Shown here: positions 25,877-40,600 of the stretch, in pieces
Position numbering within the stretch: the stretch's first letter is position 1
Layout of the letters: every line of letters starts with the position of its first letter
Origin: Piscicola geometra
Lineage: Eukaryota; Annelida; Clitellata; Hirudinida; Piscicolidae
Assembly: GCA_943735955.1 (NCBI GenBank)
Contig: OX030959.1
Span: 7,040,719 to 7,104,718, forward strand
Direction: 5' to 3'
DNA: 64,000 bases
Position numbers and translations under genes: made by a program
The notes under the pieces: model-generated
The model's database searches: none
Seen by the model: the letters and a program-made list of their open reading frames with translations, nothing else
What the model was told of the DNA's origin: nothing

Positions 25877-28800
25877 ATGAAAAAGAATAACTCTAGCGCA
25901 ATGTCGGTTGATAAGCAATTCAAGAAAAATGATGCTCCTTTTGAAGGCATCGATGAAATGAAGAGCAAAAGTTTCAATGATAGCTATCATGAGAACCATG
26001 TGAATGAGAACAGTAAAGTTAGTAGTGTTAGCTGTCAAAGTGTGGTTTTGAACGAGTTCAGAGAAAATGTAGACAAAAACAAAGAGTGTTCAGTCATTAC
26101 CAGCAACCACACCAACAACCAAAACAACAACCCCAACATTAGCCACATCAACACTCAAAACGGCAACATCAAAAACGTATTGGATAACAACACCAACACC
26201 AACAACATCAAACCAGATTGCAGTAATAAAGACCAAGACTCAGGCAACAAATGCATCAACAGTAGACTTGAAAGCAACCAAAAGAACAAACACAAAAACC
26301 TACATGACGAAAAAGGAAACAGCAGCAACAACCACTCTAGCCATAATAACAACGACAACAAAAATGCTGATGAAAATGACAAAAAAGTAACCAAAAACGC
26401 AAGTAACACCTATAACATTGAAAACCTCTCCAAACCAAACTTTAAAGGCAACCTTGATAAAGGTAACTCTTCATAATGTTAATAAATCATTTAAATATGA
26501 GTTTCACTCAGAATTTCAATTTTAACATTTATTTTAATTTATATTTAAAATATTTTTATTATCATTATAAGTATTTAGATAATTATTTATAAATAAATAC
26601 TGTTTTTTATGCATTTTTATACATCATTGTAGCTGCGAAACACAGTCATGATGATATTTGTACTCAAATTGTCACCATAAACAGTACATTGGCATCATCA
26701 TCATAACAGCTCCTTAGACTACCCGCGCGTCAAATTGCATGTTTTTCACGCTTCAATTCTTGCACTCTTTCATTCTATTGTTTTTATTCTTTTTCTATTA
26801 TTATTATATTTATTGCTAATTTATTCAACTTTATATTTTATAATAATTATACTGATATATTATATATTCTACAAAATAAGCCTAATTTCGAATCGTTTTG
26901 ATTGAAAAATCTGTCATGTAAGTTTATGTAATACATTTTTTAAAAGATGCTCAAATAACTTTGATCGTACCGTTACCTAATAAATCCCAACACAGTACCA
27001 GATCCTCATATACCATTTTTTTTAAGTTATTGATTGAATTACAGATTCATAAGTTTTCATCTTTAACCTCTTCTCATGATGTAATAGACATTTTTACATA
27101 ATAGTTTTCTATAAGTACGCCTTATAAACTTATTTCTAAAAAGATTTAGAAGCAAAATTATTTAAACTAGAATTTATATTAATAAATAAAATAACTTTTG
27201 GTTGTTGAAGAATTCACTTCAACTCAAAAACCTAATCGCAGCAACGGCATCTGCCTCGTCGGAAGACTCGGCTCCAAGCAGTCCCGAAGAACATGCATCT
27301 CCCTCCAGCCACCTCTCTCCCTTCCACAGCTCCTTCAATCCACATCTAACCAGCACTACATACATGCCTCGTCCACACTACCTCCTTCCTGGGTCCATCG
27401 CAGCTATCACTTCTGGCTTAGCCAAATCTGTTTCTTCACTCTATAGTCCACATTCCAATGTATACCCATCATACTTCAATCAATCTCCCGCTTGTAAAAA
27501 CTCTCTTGGCAGTGGTGCAGACAACGTTAATGATGTTGGGAATAGTAACAATTTAAAAAAGAATTTGAAAAATAAAGTTACTAATTTCCAAAAAGCTGAT
27601 TGTCCGAATGAAAGTAGTGATGGAAACAATAATAAAATCGTGAGTAAAGAAGATTCTGCAAAACCTCTCAACACTACTAGCAACAACAACAGCGTATGCA
27701 GCAACAAAAACACTAGCTACAACAACAACAACAACAACAACAGCAACTCCAGCACACCTTTCAAGCCTCGTTTGAAATCTCCTCCTTCTCCTTCTTACAC
27801 CATCTCCAAGATCCACAGCAACTTCCATTTCTCACATCGCACCCACCCTTACCAAACAGACCACAACTCCAAGATACGAATTGCATCGCCAAACCACGCT
27901 GCGTACCGCTCTTACAAAATGCCTCCAAACTTTGAGAATCGTAGCGAACAAGAGACAGAGCACACTAAAAACACCACTTCAGTCATTTTTCCACACCATG
28001 GCATAACACAAAATAGCTTTCATAGCAATGAAAACGCTAGAAATAGCACTACAAACACAAATTCTTCCTCGTCTACATCATCGTCTGCTGGCATTTTCAT
28101 GAAGAGAAACTCACCTAGCTTGATCTGCGTCGTTTGCGGAGACACGTCTAGTGGGAAGCATTACGGAATCCTCGCCTGTAATGGATGCAGTGGTTTCTTC
28201 AAGAGAAGTGTCAGAAGAAAACTGATCTACCGGTTAGAAGTCCGAACCGCTTTAAATTTTGAAAAATTTTAATCATTATTTTACATTAAATTCTGCAAAT
28301 AAATTTTTATCATTTAAAATAAAATATTTTTTACCATTAATCTATAAAGCTAGGTAAAATCTAATAAATTATTCTTTCCAATTAGGTGTCAAGCAGGCAC
28401 AGGAATGTGTATGGTGGACAAGTCGCATCGTAACCAATGCCAGGCTTGCAGGCTGAAGAAGTGTCTGCAAATGGGCATGAACAAAGATGGTTGGTTGGTT
28501 GGTTGGCTTGTTGTCTGGTTAGTTTGGTGGTGGTTTCATGGTGGTTGTTGTTGTTGCTTGGTGATTGCTAGGGGAATTATATTCATTTGGTACTTAATGA
28601 AGAATCCTTTGATGAAATCAAATAGCAAGAATACTATTTTTTGAAATTATTCTATTTACTAAAATTATATTTTAATGAAATTAGAAACAATTTCGAATAA
28701 AAGTTTTAAAAAAAATAAAAGAAATATATTCATGGCTTAATGATTTATTGCCAAAAGATGAAAGAGTTTAGACTCTTTGAGGAATTAGTGAACAGAGCTG

Positions 28801-31800
28801 CGCTTTGATTTGTGAATCCTCGGTTTATGCAGGATTTAATGGCTCGTTGGACTATTGAGTTTTCCATTGTTGCTGTTTATTGTTCTTTTGTGTCGCTTGT
28901 CAATTAAAACATCATGTATTTCTTGCTGGATTTGGGCGTTTGAGTATTACTTTTTTTTATTTTCATAGTGGCCGTTATAATGATCAAGTTATTTGATTTT
29001 TTTCTTGAGATAAGACTAATAAAAAAGTGTAAAAAAAATTAAAATGTGATTTTTAAAAACATCATGATATTAGCCAAATTATTCAGCAAAGAGTGACATC
29101 AGAAAGACTCCAAAATGTCTTACAGCTATTTATAACTATGTTTATTAGACGCTAAATTGTGAAAAAAACGTTTGATGAGAAAGAAAAAAAATGTTTAAAA
29201 ATTAAAATTGAAATATTTAACAAAAACAAATTTTAAAGTAAGAGAAATTTAAATTTTGCGCCTTTTAAACTATAAAAATAATATATTTTGTGATTGTTCT
29301 GCTTATATTATAATACTTTATAAAGATAAAGAAAATGAGGAAACTATCATAGAAGCGGTGTTGTTTTTAAGGATGATAAAAACGAAAGCGATGACAACGT
29401 CGCCAGCAATAACAATTTCTAAAACGATAATGTGTTGTTAATTGTCCGGGGAGCACTTAGTGTGAATGTTGAGATGTTATCTCGCAAGCGTTTATCCGCT
29501 CAACAATGACCGCATTAAACCACCCTCTTTTTTCCATTTATTTCTGCTTTCACAAAAAATGTCTTTTATGCGAAGATAATTGTTTTTTGGTATTCAATGA
29601 AAATAAATATTTCTGGTTTTTAAGAGTTAAAAAACTTATTTTTTGGTCCATATATTTCTCAATGATTTGAATTAGAATTTTCAAAGTTTCATTCTAAAAT
29701 CTAATTAACTTTTCATAAATACTTTTTTTTCTATTGGGACATATATTTACGCAAAAAATTAGTTTACAACATTTAATTTTAATTTTAATTTTTTTTATTA
29801 AATTTAAAATTATATTTTTAATTTCCACCAAATGACTTGTCATGACCAGGCAAGACCCTTGGCTGCTTTCAATTTCCAAGACCTGAATCTTTATTAGCTT
29901 CTATTTCATGTGACACACTCATACAAAATTTGTAAAACATTTTTTCTATTTTAATTAATTCCTAAGAAGTTATAAAAGTGTTTATTAATGATTGCAATAA
30001 TTTGTCCCTTATAAGAACGAAAGTTATGAAAGTTTCACTAATCAATCTTTCACATTAAACTATCTAAGTTAGTTAACATTAAAGCCATTTATTTTAAACA
30101 CAACCACAACAAAAAACAGCACCACAAGCACCACAGCAAGCCACAAACACCTACAGCACCAATCATTCTCTGGTCAGTTCAATGCATACAAATGCATCTT
30201 CCTTTGTTAGAAATCACGTATAAAGTGCAAAAAGACAGACTTCAGCACAGGCTTTTTCTTCATTCAGCTCCTGGAATTAAATGTTTGCAAGATTTTTTGC
30301 TTTCTTAATCAACTCCGAACTGTTCTTTTAGGAACTTCGCAATCATACTGTTTTTTTATAGAGCTCAACTAATCAAATAGTTTTAATGAAAGTTTGAATT
30401 TTAAGCTATGTGAAATTTTTGAAACAAAATTTTAAATTTAATTTTTGTATCCTTAAATTTCTAAATTATTTTTAGTATCATTTTGTGCTTCTATCAAAGT
30501 CTTTTATGAGTGTGTTTTAGTTTCATTTTTGCTTTTAAATTAATAAACGTAGCATTTGGCATCGAAAAACATTTGGCGTTTGGAAAGTTAAGCAAACAAA
30601 GCTACAAGTCTTAAATAATCCTCCACTTTGACCCTTGACCCGCCAATCTGTCAATCAATCGACCAACAAACGCTAGAGATTACGACCAAATCAAAGCACC
30701 ATCCTTCTTCATCCTTCGACACACTTTTCTTTATTTTTCTAATTTTCTGAGTGCATTTTTAGGAGCAAGCATGTGGTATTTTAATGCAATAAGTATAATT
30801 CAATAGATGGGTGCAAAAACATTGGAATTATTTTATCTTTAAATACTAATCAAATCTTATCAAACGGGATTTTTGAATTTATAAACATTTAAAAGTCATT
30901 TTTCATTCTTAATATTTCTATTGCGTACAATTTGTTTCCTCATTTGCGTAAGTCTTACGTAAAGTATTGCGCAAAGCCTTTACGAGACTGTCTTTCATCT
31001 CGTCTATTTATGCGTGCCTTATTTGATTCCGATTGATTCGAAGTTTACCGACTATAATTAAGGTATTTGTGATGTTTAATTGCAAAATAATTTTTATTTT
31101 GAAAATAGTTTGCTTTGAATTAAAAGTTAGCTTTTATGTACGTCCGCGATCGTTTTTAATGATTGAAAAAAACTATTTTTTAGTGTTAGTGATCGTGTGT
31201 GTTTTAAAATACTTTAACATTTAATAAAAAATGCATGCTATATAAATTGTATTAGAAAATTTTTAAATTATCTATTTATAATTAATATCAAAAGTATATA
31301 ATTATAAATTCAATCTTAACTCGGGTACCTGAAAAATTTGTTTAATAGAGTGAAATAAATTATTGAAAGGGAGATTCTATGGATAATTTTTTTTATTCAT
31401 GCAAACTTAACCAAAAAACCCACTTATTGAGTCCTATTCGGTTCACGGTCTTGAGTTTTTGCCCCATTGTCACAACTATTTTTTACATAACTATCTCATC
31501 AAGTTATATAAGGGCTGAACAAACTAAATACTAATTTCATAGAATATTTGCTGTTGATGGTTTGAAACTCTGCATGGAATGTTTCACATTTTTAAACGTT
31601 CAAAGTTTGATTTTTTGTCGGACATTGAACACTCAGAAAAGTTTTTTTATATTATAAATAACGAATGTCTTAAAATATCTTGATAAAATAACGTAATTTT
31701 AAAAAAATATTTTAAAACTTTATTCTTATTATGTAATACTTGTTCACATAACACGAGTATGCTCCAAAACGAAAGAAATACTTTTTCAAATCAACCAGCG

Positions 31801-34800
31801 GTGCAAAACGAGAGACAGCCACGGAACAGCTCTCAGGTTCGTCAGGACCAATTGGACGCTGAACTCCAGCACTCCGGTCCAAATCCTGGCTCAGTTCTCC
31901 ACGCCACCATTTCAGCCACCCACCCTGCATTCGCCCCCAACAAAGCCAGTCACCACCACCATTATCAACACCGATTTCTCAACCATCAACACCTGCACAA
32001 CCCGCAACATCTTTCATCTGCCAATATTATTCAAGCCCTTCCAACAATAGAAACCAACCACACCAAAGTTGAAAATAACCAAACTGGTAATTTTAGCTTT
32101 ATAGATTTTTCTAGCTAATTATATTTATCCATTTAAAAAAAAAGTAATTAAAAATATTGGGAAAAAAATTTTTTTTTTCATAAATTATGGAATTAAATTT
32201 AAAACTCACCCTATCTACACTCCACCAACAGACGAAGACATAGATGTTACAAGTGTCGGCGAACAGCAAGAAAACAGCGGCAACAACCCGACGCAACAAT
32301 CCTCTCCATCATCCGCCATCGTCGTCTACCCTGAGGGGCTTTCGCTCTACTCTTTCGGCCATGAAACCGTCTACGAATGGTCAGCCCGTCTGCTCTTCAT
32401 GGCAGTGAAGTGGTCCAAGAGCTTGCCGTCCTTCGCCAATCTTCCTTTCAGAGATCAGGTAGTAGACTAATTTGAAATAGATTATTTATAAATACTCAGT
32501 AAGATTTCGGTTAATTAATTTATTATAAGAATATAAAAATTAATATTTAGAAACTTTGATATTATAAAAGTTTTTTTTTATTTTAAATGATTTTCAAAAG
32601 GTTTTGAATTATTGAATTATTTTCTTTTAATAAAATTATTTTAAAAAATGGCTTTGAAGATCTTTATTTCGTGGCGAGGAATAATGTAATTTGTGCGATT
32701 AACAAATGCTTCACAACGCCTTTTTCGCCTCTAATGATTTTTCTACTTTTTGAAATATAAACAGCTTCAGCAGCTAGTTTGCATTTGAAATACTTTATAA
32801 TGACTATTTTTGTTGTTTAAAAAAAATATTTAAAATAAACAAAGCTCGAGAAAATAGAAACAAACAATTGAAAACTAGATTAAAAAGTTTTATCTGCTTT
32901 TCCATTTATTTATTCTTTTGTGGTTCAACATTGAAAAGTTTCAGCCTGAAGTAATTACTTTTATTCGATGTGCCTTTGTGCAGTAATGATCCTCGCAAGC
33001 GTTACGGAACTTCGTTAACACATCTTTCTTGAAGTTGCCATCATGATCAAGTCTCTAACAAAGACTCTAATCTTGCCTCAATTTGACATGCGCTGGCTGT
33101 GTTGTCGTGAAGAATACGTGAAAATAAAGAAGATGAAAAGTATGCAAATTAAAAATAAATAAAAAATTACATATTAATTTTTTAAAAATACTTTTCAATT
33201 TTTTTTAATTAAAAAAATGCAAATACAGCAACATAACAAAGTAACTTTAATTATTTTAATTATACATACATTGCAATGAATTTTTTTGGGCTTTTTCCAA
33301 AACGTTTATAACACAAATGCATGTTTTTATAAAAGTATAAAGACAAGTATTTATTTACGGGAAAGAAGGTGTATCGGAGCGTGAAGAAAGATGCCTCATG
33401 AGAAGACGAACGCGAGTCCCTTGTGAGGGGAAAGACTAAAAATGGAAAAACAAATCCTGAACTTCAAGAGTAATTTCCCGAATCAAGAAAAAGTAATTAG
33501 TCGTGGGTGGAATACATTAGAAGTTGGCGAGTGTGGGAAGATACTTCTCATTTATTGTATGATAGCAATAAGTGTAGAATGAAATGTAATTTTTTATAAA
33601 GAATTGTGTTATAGCTTGAAAATTGATAATGCTTTGAAAATTAATTGATGATCAACCAAGATAAAAATCTCACTAAACTGAAAAAAATAATCTCATAAAA
33701 TAACTTAATCAAATATCTCCAATCACTGGAACTCAACCACACAACCAAAACTGCACAATCTCAAGCACACAAGCAACACTCCAACGGCATGAAGGCTTTT
33801 ATGCAGTTAATCATCATAGCTCTTATCCTTGCTAAGCCGCACAGATGACGGGTTTTAGAAAGCATCGAGATGCGTGGATGAGGGTGTGCATGAAAAATGG
33901 CTGAATAAAAAATGTAATTTTAAGAATCATCTTACCTTACTTATCTAGCGAGATTAATTTTGTTTTGCATGGTGAATATATTCTCAGCAGTTTCAATTAA
34001 TCATCGCATGAGCTGTATAAAATAAGTGAAAAAGTGGTTGTTATTTTATGAATTAATTTTTTTACTCAATAATTCACAATCTTGTCTTAGAAAAATAAAT
34101 GAATTTGCAAAAAATACTAGAAAACTATTTTAAAATTAAATAAATAAGTACAATTAAGATACATCATATCACTTTATTAAGCGAAGAAGATAGCAAAGTT
34201 ACAGCTTCTGAGACATAAATTCGGCTTGAAGGTCTAAATCTCCGGCCTGATACGTTAGCCTACTGTCCAATGCAACGTGACTCTATTAGCCACTGAATCT
34301 AATAAAGGTGCTTCGAGCTGTTCGTACGCACGTCTTTGTATGCAAACATAAAGTTAGGCCCAGCAGATATCTCAACCAGAAGACTGGACATGGTTTTATA
34401 TCGGGGTTACTGGGTGATTTATGGCATATTTTGTGCTCAGGTTTTTTTTAAACCAAACACTTTTAGGTTCAAATGCATCTGATGCCCTAGTAGTCCATAG
34501 GTGTAAATGAAAGTTTGCAGCCCAAGTGCCTTAGTTATACGTCACTATAATAATGCTCGTCATAATTATTGTTATAATAACTTTATATTGTTCACTCAAG
34601 TCATAAAAAACACATAAATTATTATGTATAAATAAAATGCTTGCGACCTTAACAAAGATAAATAATAAGTTGATACATACGCGGAAAATATTAAAAAGTA
34701 AATGGCCATTAAGTTGCAAATGCGAAAGACGTGAATTAGTCGCAGAAAGGTCACGAATTAGGTCAGTGGGTGGACAAAAGGTCAAAGTGGTTACGTAATG

Positions 34801-36661
34801 TCTCATGCCCGCGTGCCTCGTACGTGCACAAAATAATCGCCAGTGCTTACTACCATGTGCCGTTTTTAGTGTTTTATTAATATTTTTTTAACCATTTTTT
34901 ATTATATTTTTTCTCATAAAACATTATGTCTTTTTTCATGTATTTCTTTTATCTAGTCATCAAAAACACCTGTTTCATTAATTCTATTTAACATTTAGAA
35001 AAATTCAAAACTACTCTTACTTTTCGTCTAGGTGATTTTGCTGGAAGAAAGCTGGTCAGAACTTTTCCTTCTGTGCGCTATCCAGTGGAGCGTTCCACTG
35101 GACTCCTCTCCCCTCTTTTCCCTTCCAGACCTCTCCCACTTGTCACCCAACCTTCCTTCCAAGTCTCACATGCAAGCGCAAGCAGACATGAGACTTCTTC
35201 AAGAACTTACTTCAAGGTTTCAACAAATGGCTCATATCGAGAATGCTCCCTCAATTATATATAAGAGGAAAAAACTTTATTTTATTAATTATCAAATAAA
35301 TTAATAATTTCTTAAAATTATTTATTTTTAATTCAAGATTCAGGTCATTGCAAGTGGACCCTCCGGAGTTCGCTTGTCACAAGGCCATTGTGCTATTCAA
35401 GCCTGGTCGGCATGCTATACTAACTTTCATTTTTGAAGTTTCATGAATCACAACTTTTAAAATGTAACTGCATTTCAAAGGCCTATACATAACACTTTCA
35501 AAACCAATTGATTTTGAAACTACGAAAATACAGAGACGAGAGGACTGAAAGACCCCAGACAAGTGGAAAACCTGCAAGACCAGGCGCAAGTGATGCTGGG
35601 ACAACACACCAAGACACAGTACCCCTCACAGCCCGTCAGGTACACCTCGCTATAGTCATTTAATAAAATGAAAACGAATCACTTTTGATATTATACATTT
35701 ATTTTTATTAACTTGAAAAGAAAGTTAAATCCATTTTTACTCTTAGATTAGGATTTGTTAGTTTATAATTTATTTTTATGTCTAATCTAGTCTTATAATG
35801 GTTAAATAATAACTCCAAATTACCTCAAGTCATTAATTGTTCGTCCCATAGATGCCATATAAAATCATTCTCGCAAAATCATTAATTCATTTCCTCTATA
35901 AATCATTCATATGCTAAACGTTCATTTCATTATGCTGCTCCATACATTTGGATTATTTACCAACTAGTTTAACTTTAAATTCCTTCTTAATTTTTCTCAA
36001 GTGTTTTTTTTCTTTTTAAAGCGCTTGAATTTATTTTAAACGCTGTATACATTTACTGATTGATTATTTTTGGTTACCTTTGAGATCTAGAGTGACTTTT
36101 AAAATATGCCTAAATATGTTTAAAATTCATAATTGAACTGCTTCAATTTATTTTAAAAATCTTATTAAGCAACCCCCTAAATCTAGTCTAAGACCATCTA
36201 CCTTTAAGCGTTCTTTTCGTTTTACAGTTAAACCACTCATTTGCTAAACGTTCTTTTTCTTGCGGTGGTCCTCTTTTATGGAATTATTTACCCTCTTCTC
36301 TAACTTCAACTAAGTCACTCATAACTTTCCGACGAGGCCTGTTCAAAACGTGATGGCTGAGCGCTTTTGTTCACTTAATAAAGGGCGCTATAAAAATCAT
36401 TAGTGATTGATTGATTGATTATCCTACCTATTATTTGACAATAAGTATTTATAATTTAGATTTTTGCATTTAAATAAGATCATTAAAATTATTTACAAAT
36501 TAATTTAACTCAACACAAACCTTTACAGATTTGGCAGACTGTTGTTACTGCTGCCACTGTTGAGGCTGGTGCCCTGTGAAAGAGTCGAAAGTCTGTTCTT
36601 CAGAAGATCTATCGGAACTATGTCGATGGAAAAGATGCTATGCGACATGTTCAGAAGTTGA
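25877..36661 (+). CDS. NR2E3: Photoreceptor-type nuclear receptor (PNR/NR2E3-like)
   Basis: Nine coding exons: 25877-26462, 27242-28232, 28386-28489, 31799-32086, 32232-32458, 35032-35216, 35338-35405, 35534-35639 and 36529-36661. All phases match, giving 895 residues. The DNA-binding domain starts near residue 491: CVVCGD, P-box [10 protein letters not shown] and D-box CQAGTGMC (six residues between the cysteines, as in PNR rather than TLX), then [13 protein letters not shown] and AVQNERQPR. The ligand-binding domain follows ([54 protein letters not shown]) and ends with the AF-2 helix MEKMLCDMF, as in NR2E3. NR2E3 is a nuclear transcription factor of photoreceptor differentiation. Unusually, about 490 Asn/Ser/Lys-rich residues precede the DNA-binding domain. 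The join 26462/27242 is supported only by phase. The last intron holds LINE scraps. Confidence 0.93.
34231..34294 (-). repeat. Possible tRNA-derived SINE head
   Basis: On the minus strand, GTGGCTAATAGAGTCA resembles a tRNA A-box. TTGGACAGTAGGCTAA follows in the anticodon-arm position, then CCGGAGATTTAGACC in the B-box position. It lies in a less AT-rich block (34190-34530) inside the receptor intron between exons 5 and 6. Similarity is by eye only. Confidence 0.3.
35840..36010 (+). mobile_element. LINE reverse-transcriptase C-terminal remnant, copy 1
   Basis: Around 35910-35965 one frame reads [20 protein letters not shown]. This resembles the C-terminal block of CR1/L2-like LINE proteins (R.F...AP.LWN.LP). 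Stops and frame breaks flank it. It lies in the last intron of the receptor gene, 250 bases before a second copy. Confidence 0.5.
36160..36420 (+). mobile_element. LINE 3' end: RT C-terminus plus (TGAT)n tail
   Basis: The frame reads [19 protein letters not shown], then [18 protein letters not shown] and a stop, followed directly by GAGCGCTTTTGTTCACTTAA, GGGCGCTATA and a (TTGA)n tail. This is the classic end of a CR1/L2-type non-LTR element, 5'-truncated, in the last receptor intron. It shows that the tail repeats at 18050 and 59740 belong to a LINE. Confidence 0.65.
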
Positions 36662-37514
36662 AATGGGATCGCAAATTCTGAAAGGTTTAAAAAAAACTGC
36701 CAAAGCTTGGCTCAATTGTAAAAAAAAGTTTAAATGTTTTGAATAATACATTTGAAAATTGCGTTTTTTAAAGATGCAATAATATTGCTTTAAAGATATA
36801 TATTGGTGCTTTTATCATTCATTGTGTATAGTTTTACTCAATTAAATTCAAGAGTTTTGGTGTTAAATGGTAGTAATGGTTTTTTTTATAAAGTAAAAGC
36901 CGATACTTACATCTTTGCATCATTCACTGGTTTTCAAATAATTCTGATTCAAAACTTTTAAACTGTAAAAATCTTGTTAAAACTAAACGTTAAATACTTA
37001 CACAACCAAATATATTGGAATTGTTTCGGTGTAAATATTATTTTTCTTGTTAGCTTAGTTGAACAAAGCTTGTTCAAAAAATCATTTATTTTTTGTAAAG
37101 ATAAACTTTTACATAAAGGTATTTGTTACAATATTTAGGATGTTGTGCTTCTATTACTTCTAAGTCATAACCGTAGTTTTTAGTATGTATAGCTATCATT
37201 CGTTTTGATCGTAGTATTTTCAATGGTACTTCTTTTCTTTGAATTTTGAATTGGCAAAACTACTTTTAATATGTAAATTACTTTTATTTTGATAACAACG
37301 TCTAGAAATGTAGTCATGCCATATTTTGGAAAAATTTATCAAAATTAATACAATTTCATAATGCAACAAGTTTTTCAATATATTATGTATTTCGCGAATA
37401 GTTTTTTTAAGATATATTATTTGTGAATGAATTATAGTTTTTTCTATATTGATGTTGAAAAAGAAAATATAAAAAAGTATAAATAATATCGTATGTTTTA
37501 GTATACATGGACTT
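36662..37514. other. Intergenic between convergent NR2E3 and VPS8
   Basis: AT-rich 3' flanks of two converging genes; nothing else recognisable. The NR2E3 poly(A) signal is not obvious. Confidence 0.4.
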
Positions 37515-37520
37515 TTTATT
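37515..37520 (-). terminator. Probable VPS8 poly(A) signal
   Basis: AATAAA on the minus strand (TTTATT as given), 106 bases beyond the VPS8 stop. Confidence 0.5.
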
Positions 37521-37625
37521 GAAGAGTTCAGTATTTTAAAAAAATTATAACAAATAGAAAGAATTTGAAAATAATTTCAAAACTGCATTTAACTAATTAA
37601 AAACTTGAAAAAACAGAGAAGAATT

Positions 37626-40600
37626 TCAAGACCGTTGACTTAGGAAAGTAGCAGGAATGAGTTTTTGGTTGAAAGAAGCCGAAGGAAGTGATCGGAAAGT
37701 TTTATTTGTCTTGGAGTTTAGCGTAGAATGAGTCAGAGAGCTTTTAAAGGGAGATGAAGATGACATTTTTAATTCGGACAATATGGCCATGCTTGAGGGC
37801 GTCTTTTGAGCCTCTCTCGCCTTCTTGAAGGAAATAAACTGCGAGGGAGACAGCGAGAATGACGCAACGTCGGTTGATTGCAATGGTGAAGATGTGAGTT
37901 TTGACTGTTCCGAAAGAATCTTGTCTATTTCTACCTGGTCGATGCATTCACTTTTGATTTTATCGAATTTTGAAGCCTTCTTATTTGAACAAAGATAACA
38001 TCGATTCCTCAAACTTTCTAGGGAGCAGTCGACACCACCGTCGTTCGATGAAAGCCTTCTGAGACAGCTCAGGTGGTAGTAGTGGTGGCATGTGAACAAG
38101 ATAAGAAAGTCAGATTTCGAATTTTTAGATGTCGTGTTGGTGGTGGATGAAACCCTGAAGAGAACTTCGAAGCAGATCGAGCAATGTTGGTTGGGTCGGA
38201 AGAGGGAGCCCTTGCGAGCGACTCTGACCAGCTGGAGCATCAAGTCATGTAGATCGTTACACGCCATGTCTTTGCTGGCGACCATCAGCACCCTTTCGTA
38301 GTTGCAAGTCTCCATCATGCTCATCAGGAGCCCCCTCAACTCTCCGAACTCGCCCTTGGCGTACGCAGGACTCGTGATGATCCTCTCGAGCAGACTGCCT
38401 GGACTCAAGTAAGGCATCGCCGAAGTCATAATCGTCGAGGTCATCGCCTTCAAAAAGTCAATTCCCATTCCTTCTTCGCGTTCACATTCAAGTTTTTGCA
38501 AGGTCGGTCGTTTAGATGGATCTTCGTTGTTCATTTGATCTTGCAGAAGTGGCGAAGACAAAGAACTCCTCATCTTCTTGTTCACTTCGACTTCTTTGTT
38601 GAGGATCACATCGAGCAGTCTGAACCACAACTCGTTGGTCTTCTCGATGCTGAAGGACGCCTTATGGTGCTGCAGGAACGTCAGCACCCTCAGAACACCC
38701 TCCTGCACCTCACTCTCCACCTCCCTGCCTCCCATCACCTCTTCCAGCAACTCCATATGGACGTCAAAAGCCCTCTCGACATCTCCCGATACCTCGTACA
38801 AGTAGCACATCACCTCTCGAATTTTATACCTCGAGACGATCGCCAAGAGCGATTCTGGTATATAAGCACCCAAATGCTGCTTCAGAAACTCGAGAATTTG
38901 AGCGTGGGGAAGACTGAAACGACACATCAAGTCGACGTACTTTTCGAAGAATATTGCTTCCAACTTGAAGGCGACTACTTCTCCCGTGAAGGAAGACCTG
39001 CGTGGAAAAAACGAACCCTCCGGAGAGTTGCTTGTGTAGGCGAATAATCCCTGGAGAATCGGTTTGAGATTTTAAAAGATAAAATTGAACAAAAAAATCA
39101 ACTTTTTATTTACAATTAAATTAAAATACTCCGTAAATGTTTTCTACGAACCTTTAAAAACTTCAAAAGAAGCTCTGGCTGGCTGTTGAGTTTCTCGATG
39201 GCCTTCACGACACCTCCCTCGATCACTCCTGCTACCACGAGCCTCGCCACCTGCAGGGCATCGATCTGCACCAGATGCTCCACACTGGCGAGCACTTCCC
39301 GCCTCACAAGCACCTTCTCCTCGTCACTAACTGAGGTGTCTGTCAGCACCTGTGAACGGACCGAGTAGTGATCGAATATAATAATAATATTTTCATTTTT
39401 ATCATCTTCATTATCACCTGCTGAAGGTACTTGAACACCGCATCTTGTCTTCCAGCATCCTTGCAATAACACGGCAGCACTAGATGAAACTTGCGATGCT
39501 TAACATGCAGCATCTCAACCACCCTGTAAAACTCGGCATTATTCGCCATCGAGACTAGGCGCATGTCGTCTCTATCGCCTCCGTTGAAACGTTCCAAGAC
39601 GCCTGCCTTCAGCAGCTCGATGAAGATCTGCTGTCGTTCCTCGTGGCGAGAGTGCTTTTCAGAGGCGCACAACGACTCCAGAACCTGCTCGAACAACGAT
39701 GCCTTCACCTCAAGTTGGTTGTTCGCCTTCGACATCTGCCTCGCCAGAAAGAGAAACAGCGTGCCAATCTGGTTCAGTGTTCGTTGAATAAATTTGGAAA
39801 TAGGCATTTAGGTAATAGCTTAGTTTAAAGCTTAGAAAGTTCTCGAATTCAAACCTTTATTTACCGTTCTTATATTAAATTTAAAGCCTTTAAACTTGAA
39901 CCTCAACTGCAATCCCTCACAGATGCACAAACAGCATGCAAAGAGCACCTGAGCGGGGTTGAATGCAGCATTCTCGAGCATCAGCAGCAGCAAGATGTCC
40001 ACCAGTCGCTGCTTCGACTTGCCGCTGAAAGCCGCCTCGTCGAATGCTATCGAAAAGACGTTGAAGAATTCCCTCGTGTCGAATCTTGAAAATAAATGCT
40101 TAAATTAGTTTAAATTAATAAAATTATTGAATAATTATTATAAAAAATATTTAAATTATTTGCAATCACCGTATAAGAGTCCTGAGATAGGGGTAGGATG
40201 AAGAAGGGGGTGGGGACTGGGATGGAGATGATGGGATGGATGAGGAAGAGACAGAGCTGAAGCTAGTGATGCTGAGTAACACTTTTTCCCTCACTTGTGA
40301 AGCTTTGTCTTGGTGGAGATAGTGCTTTGGTATATATTTTAAAAATTAAAGAAAATAATAATAATACAACAAATAGAATAGAATGAATAAAAGTTAATAA
40401 TGATCTAAATAATTAATCATCTAATATCAACCTTCTGGCAGTTCGCCGTAAGGAAAAACCTTTCCAGTGAGACAGCAACTGATATAAAGAAGTATTTTGT
40501 AGCCGAGCTGGTCACTTTGCTTGTCAGACTCGACGTCAGCGTGATGTGATCGCTGGCTCTCGCTGAGTTTATGGATGAGTTGTCGCAGAGGCGTCGTATA

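Noticed and set aside
27198..27828. Alternative frames inside receptor exon 2
   Set aside because: Overlap the supported receptor frame; no independent start or family match.
37744..39828. Plus-strand frames of 60-183 codons opposite VPS8
   Set aside because: Antisense shadows of strongly supported VPS8 exons.
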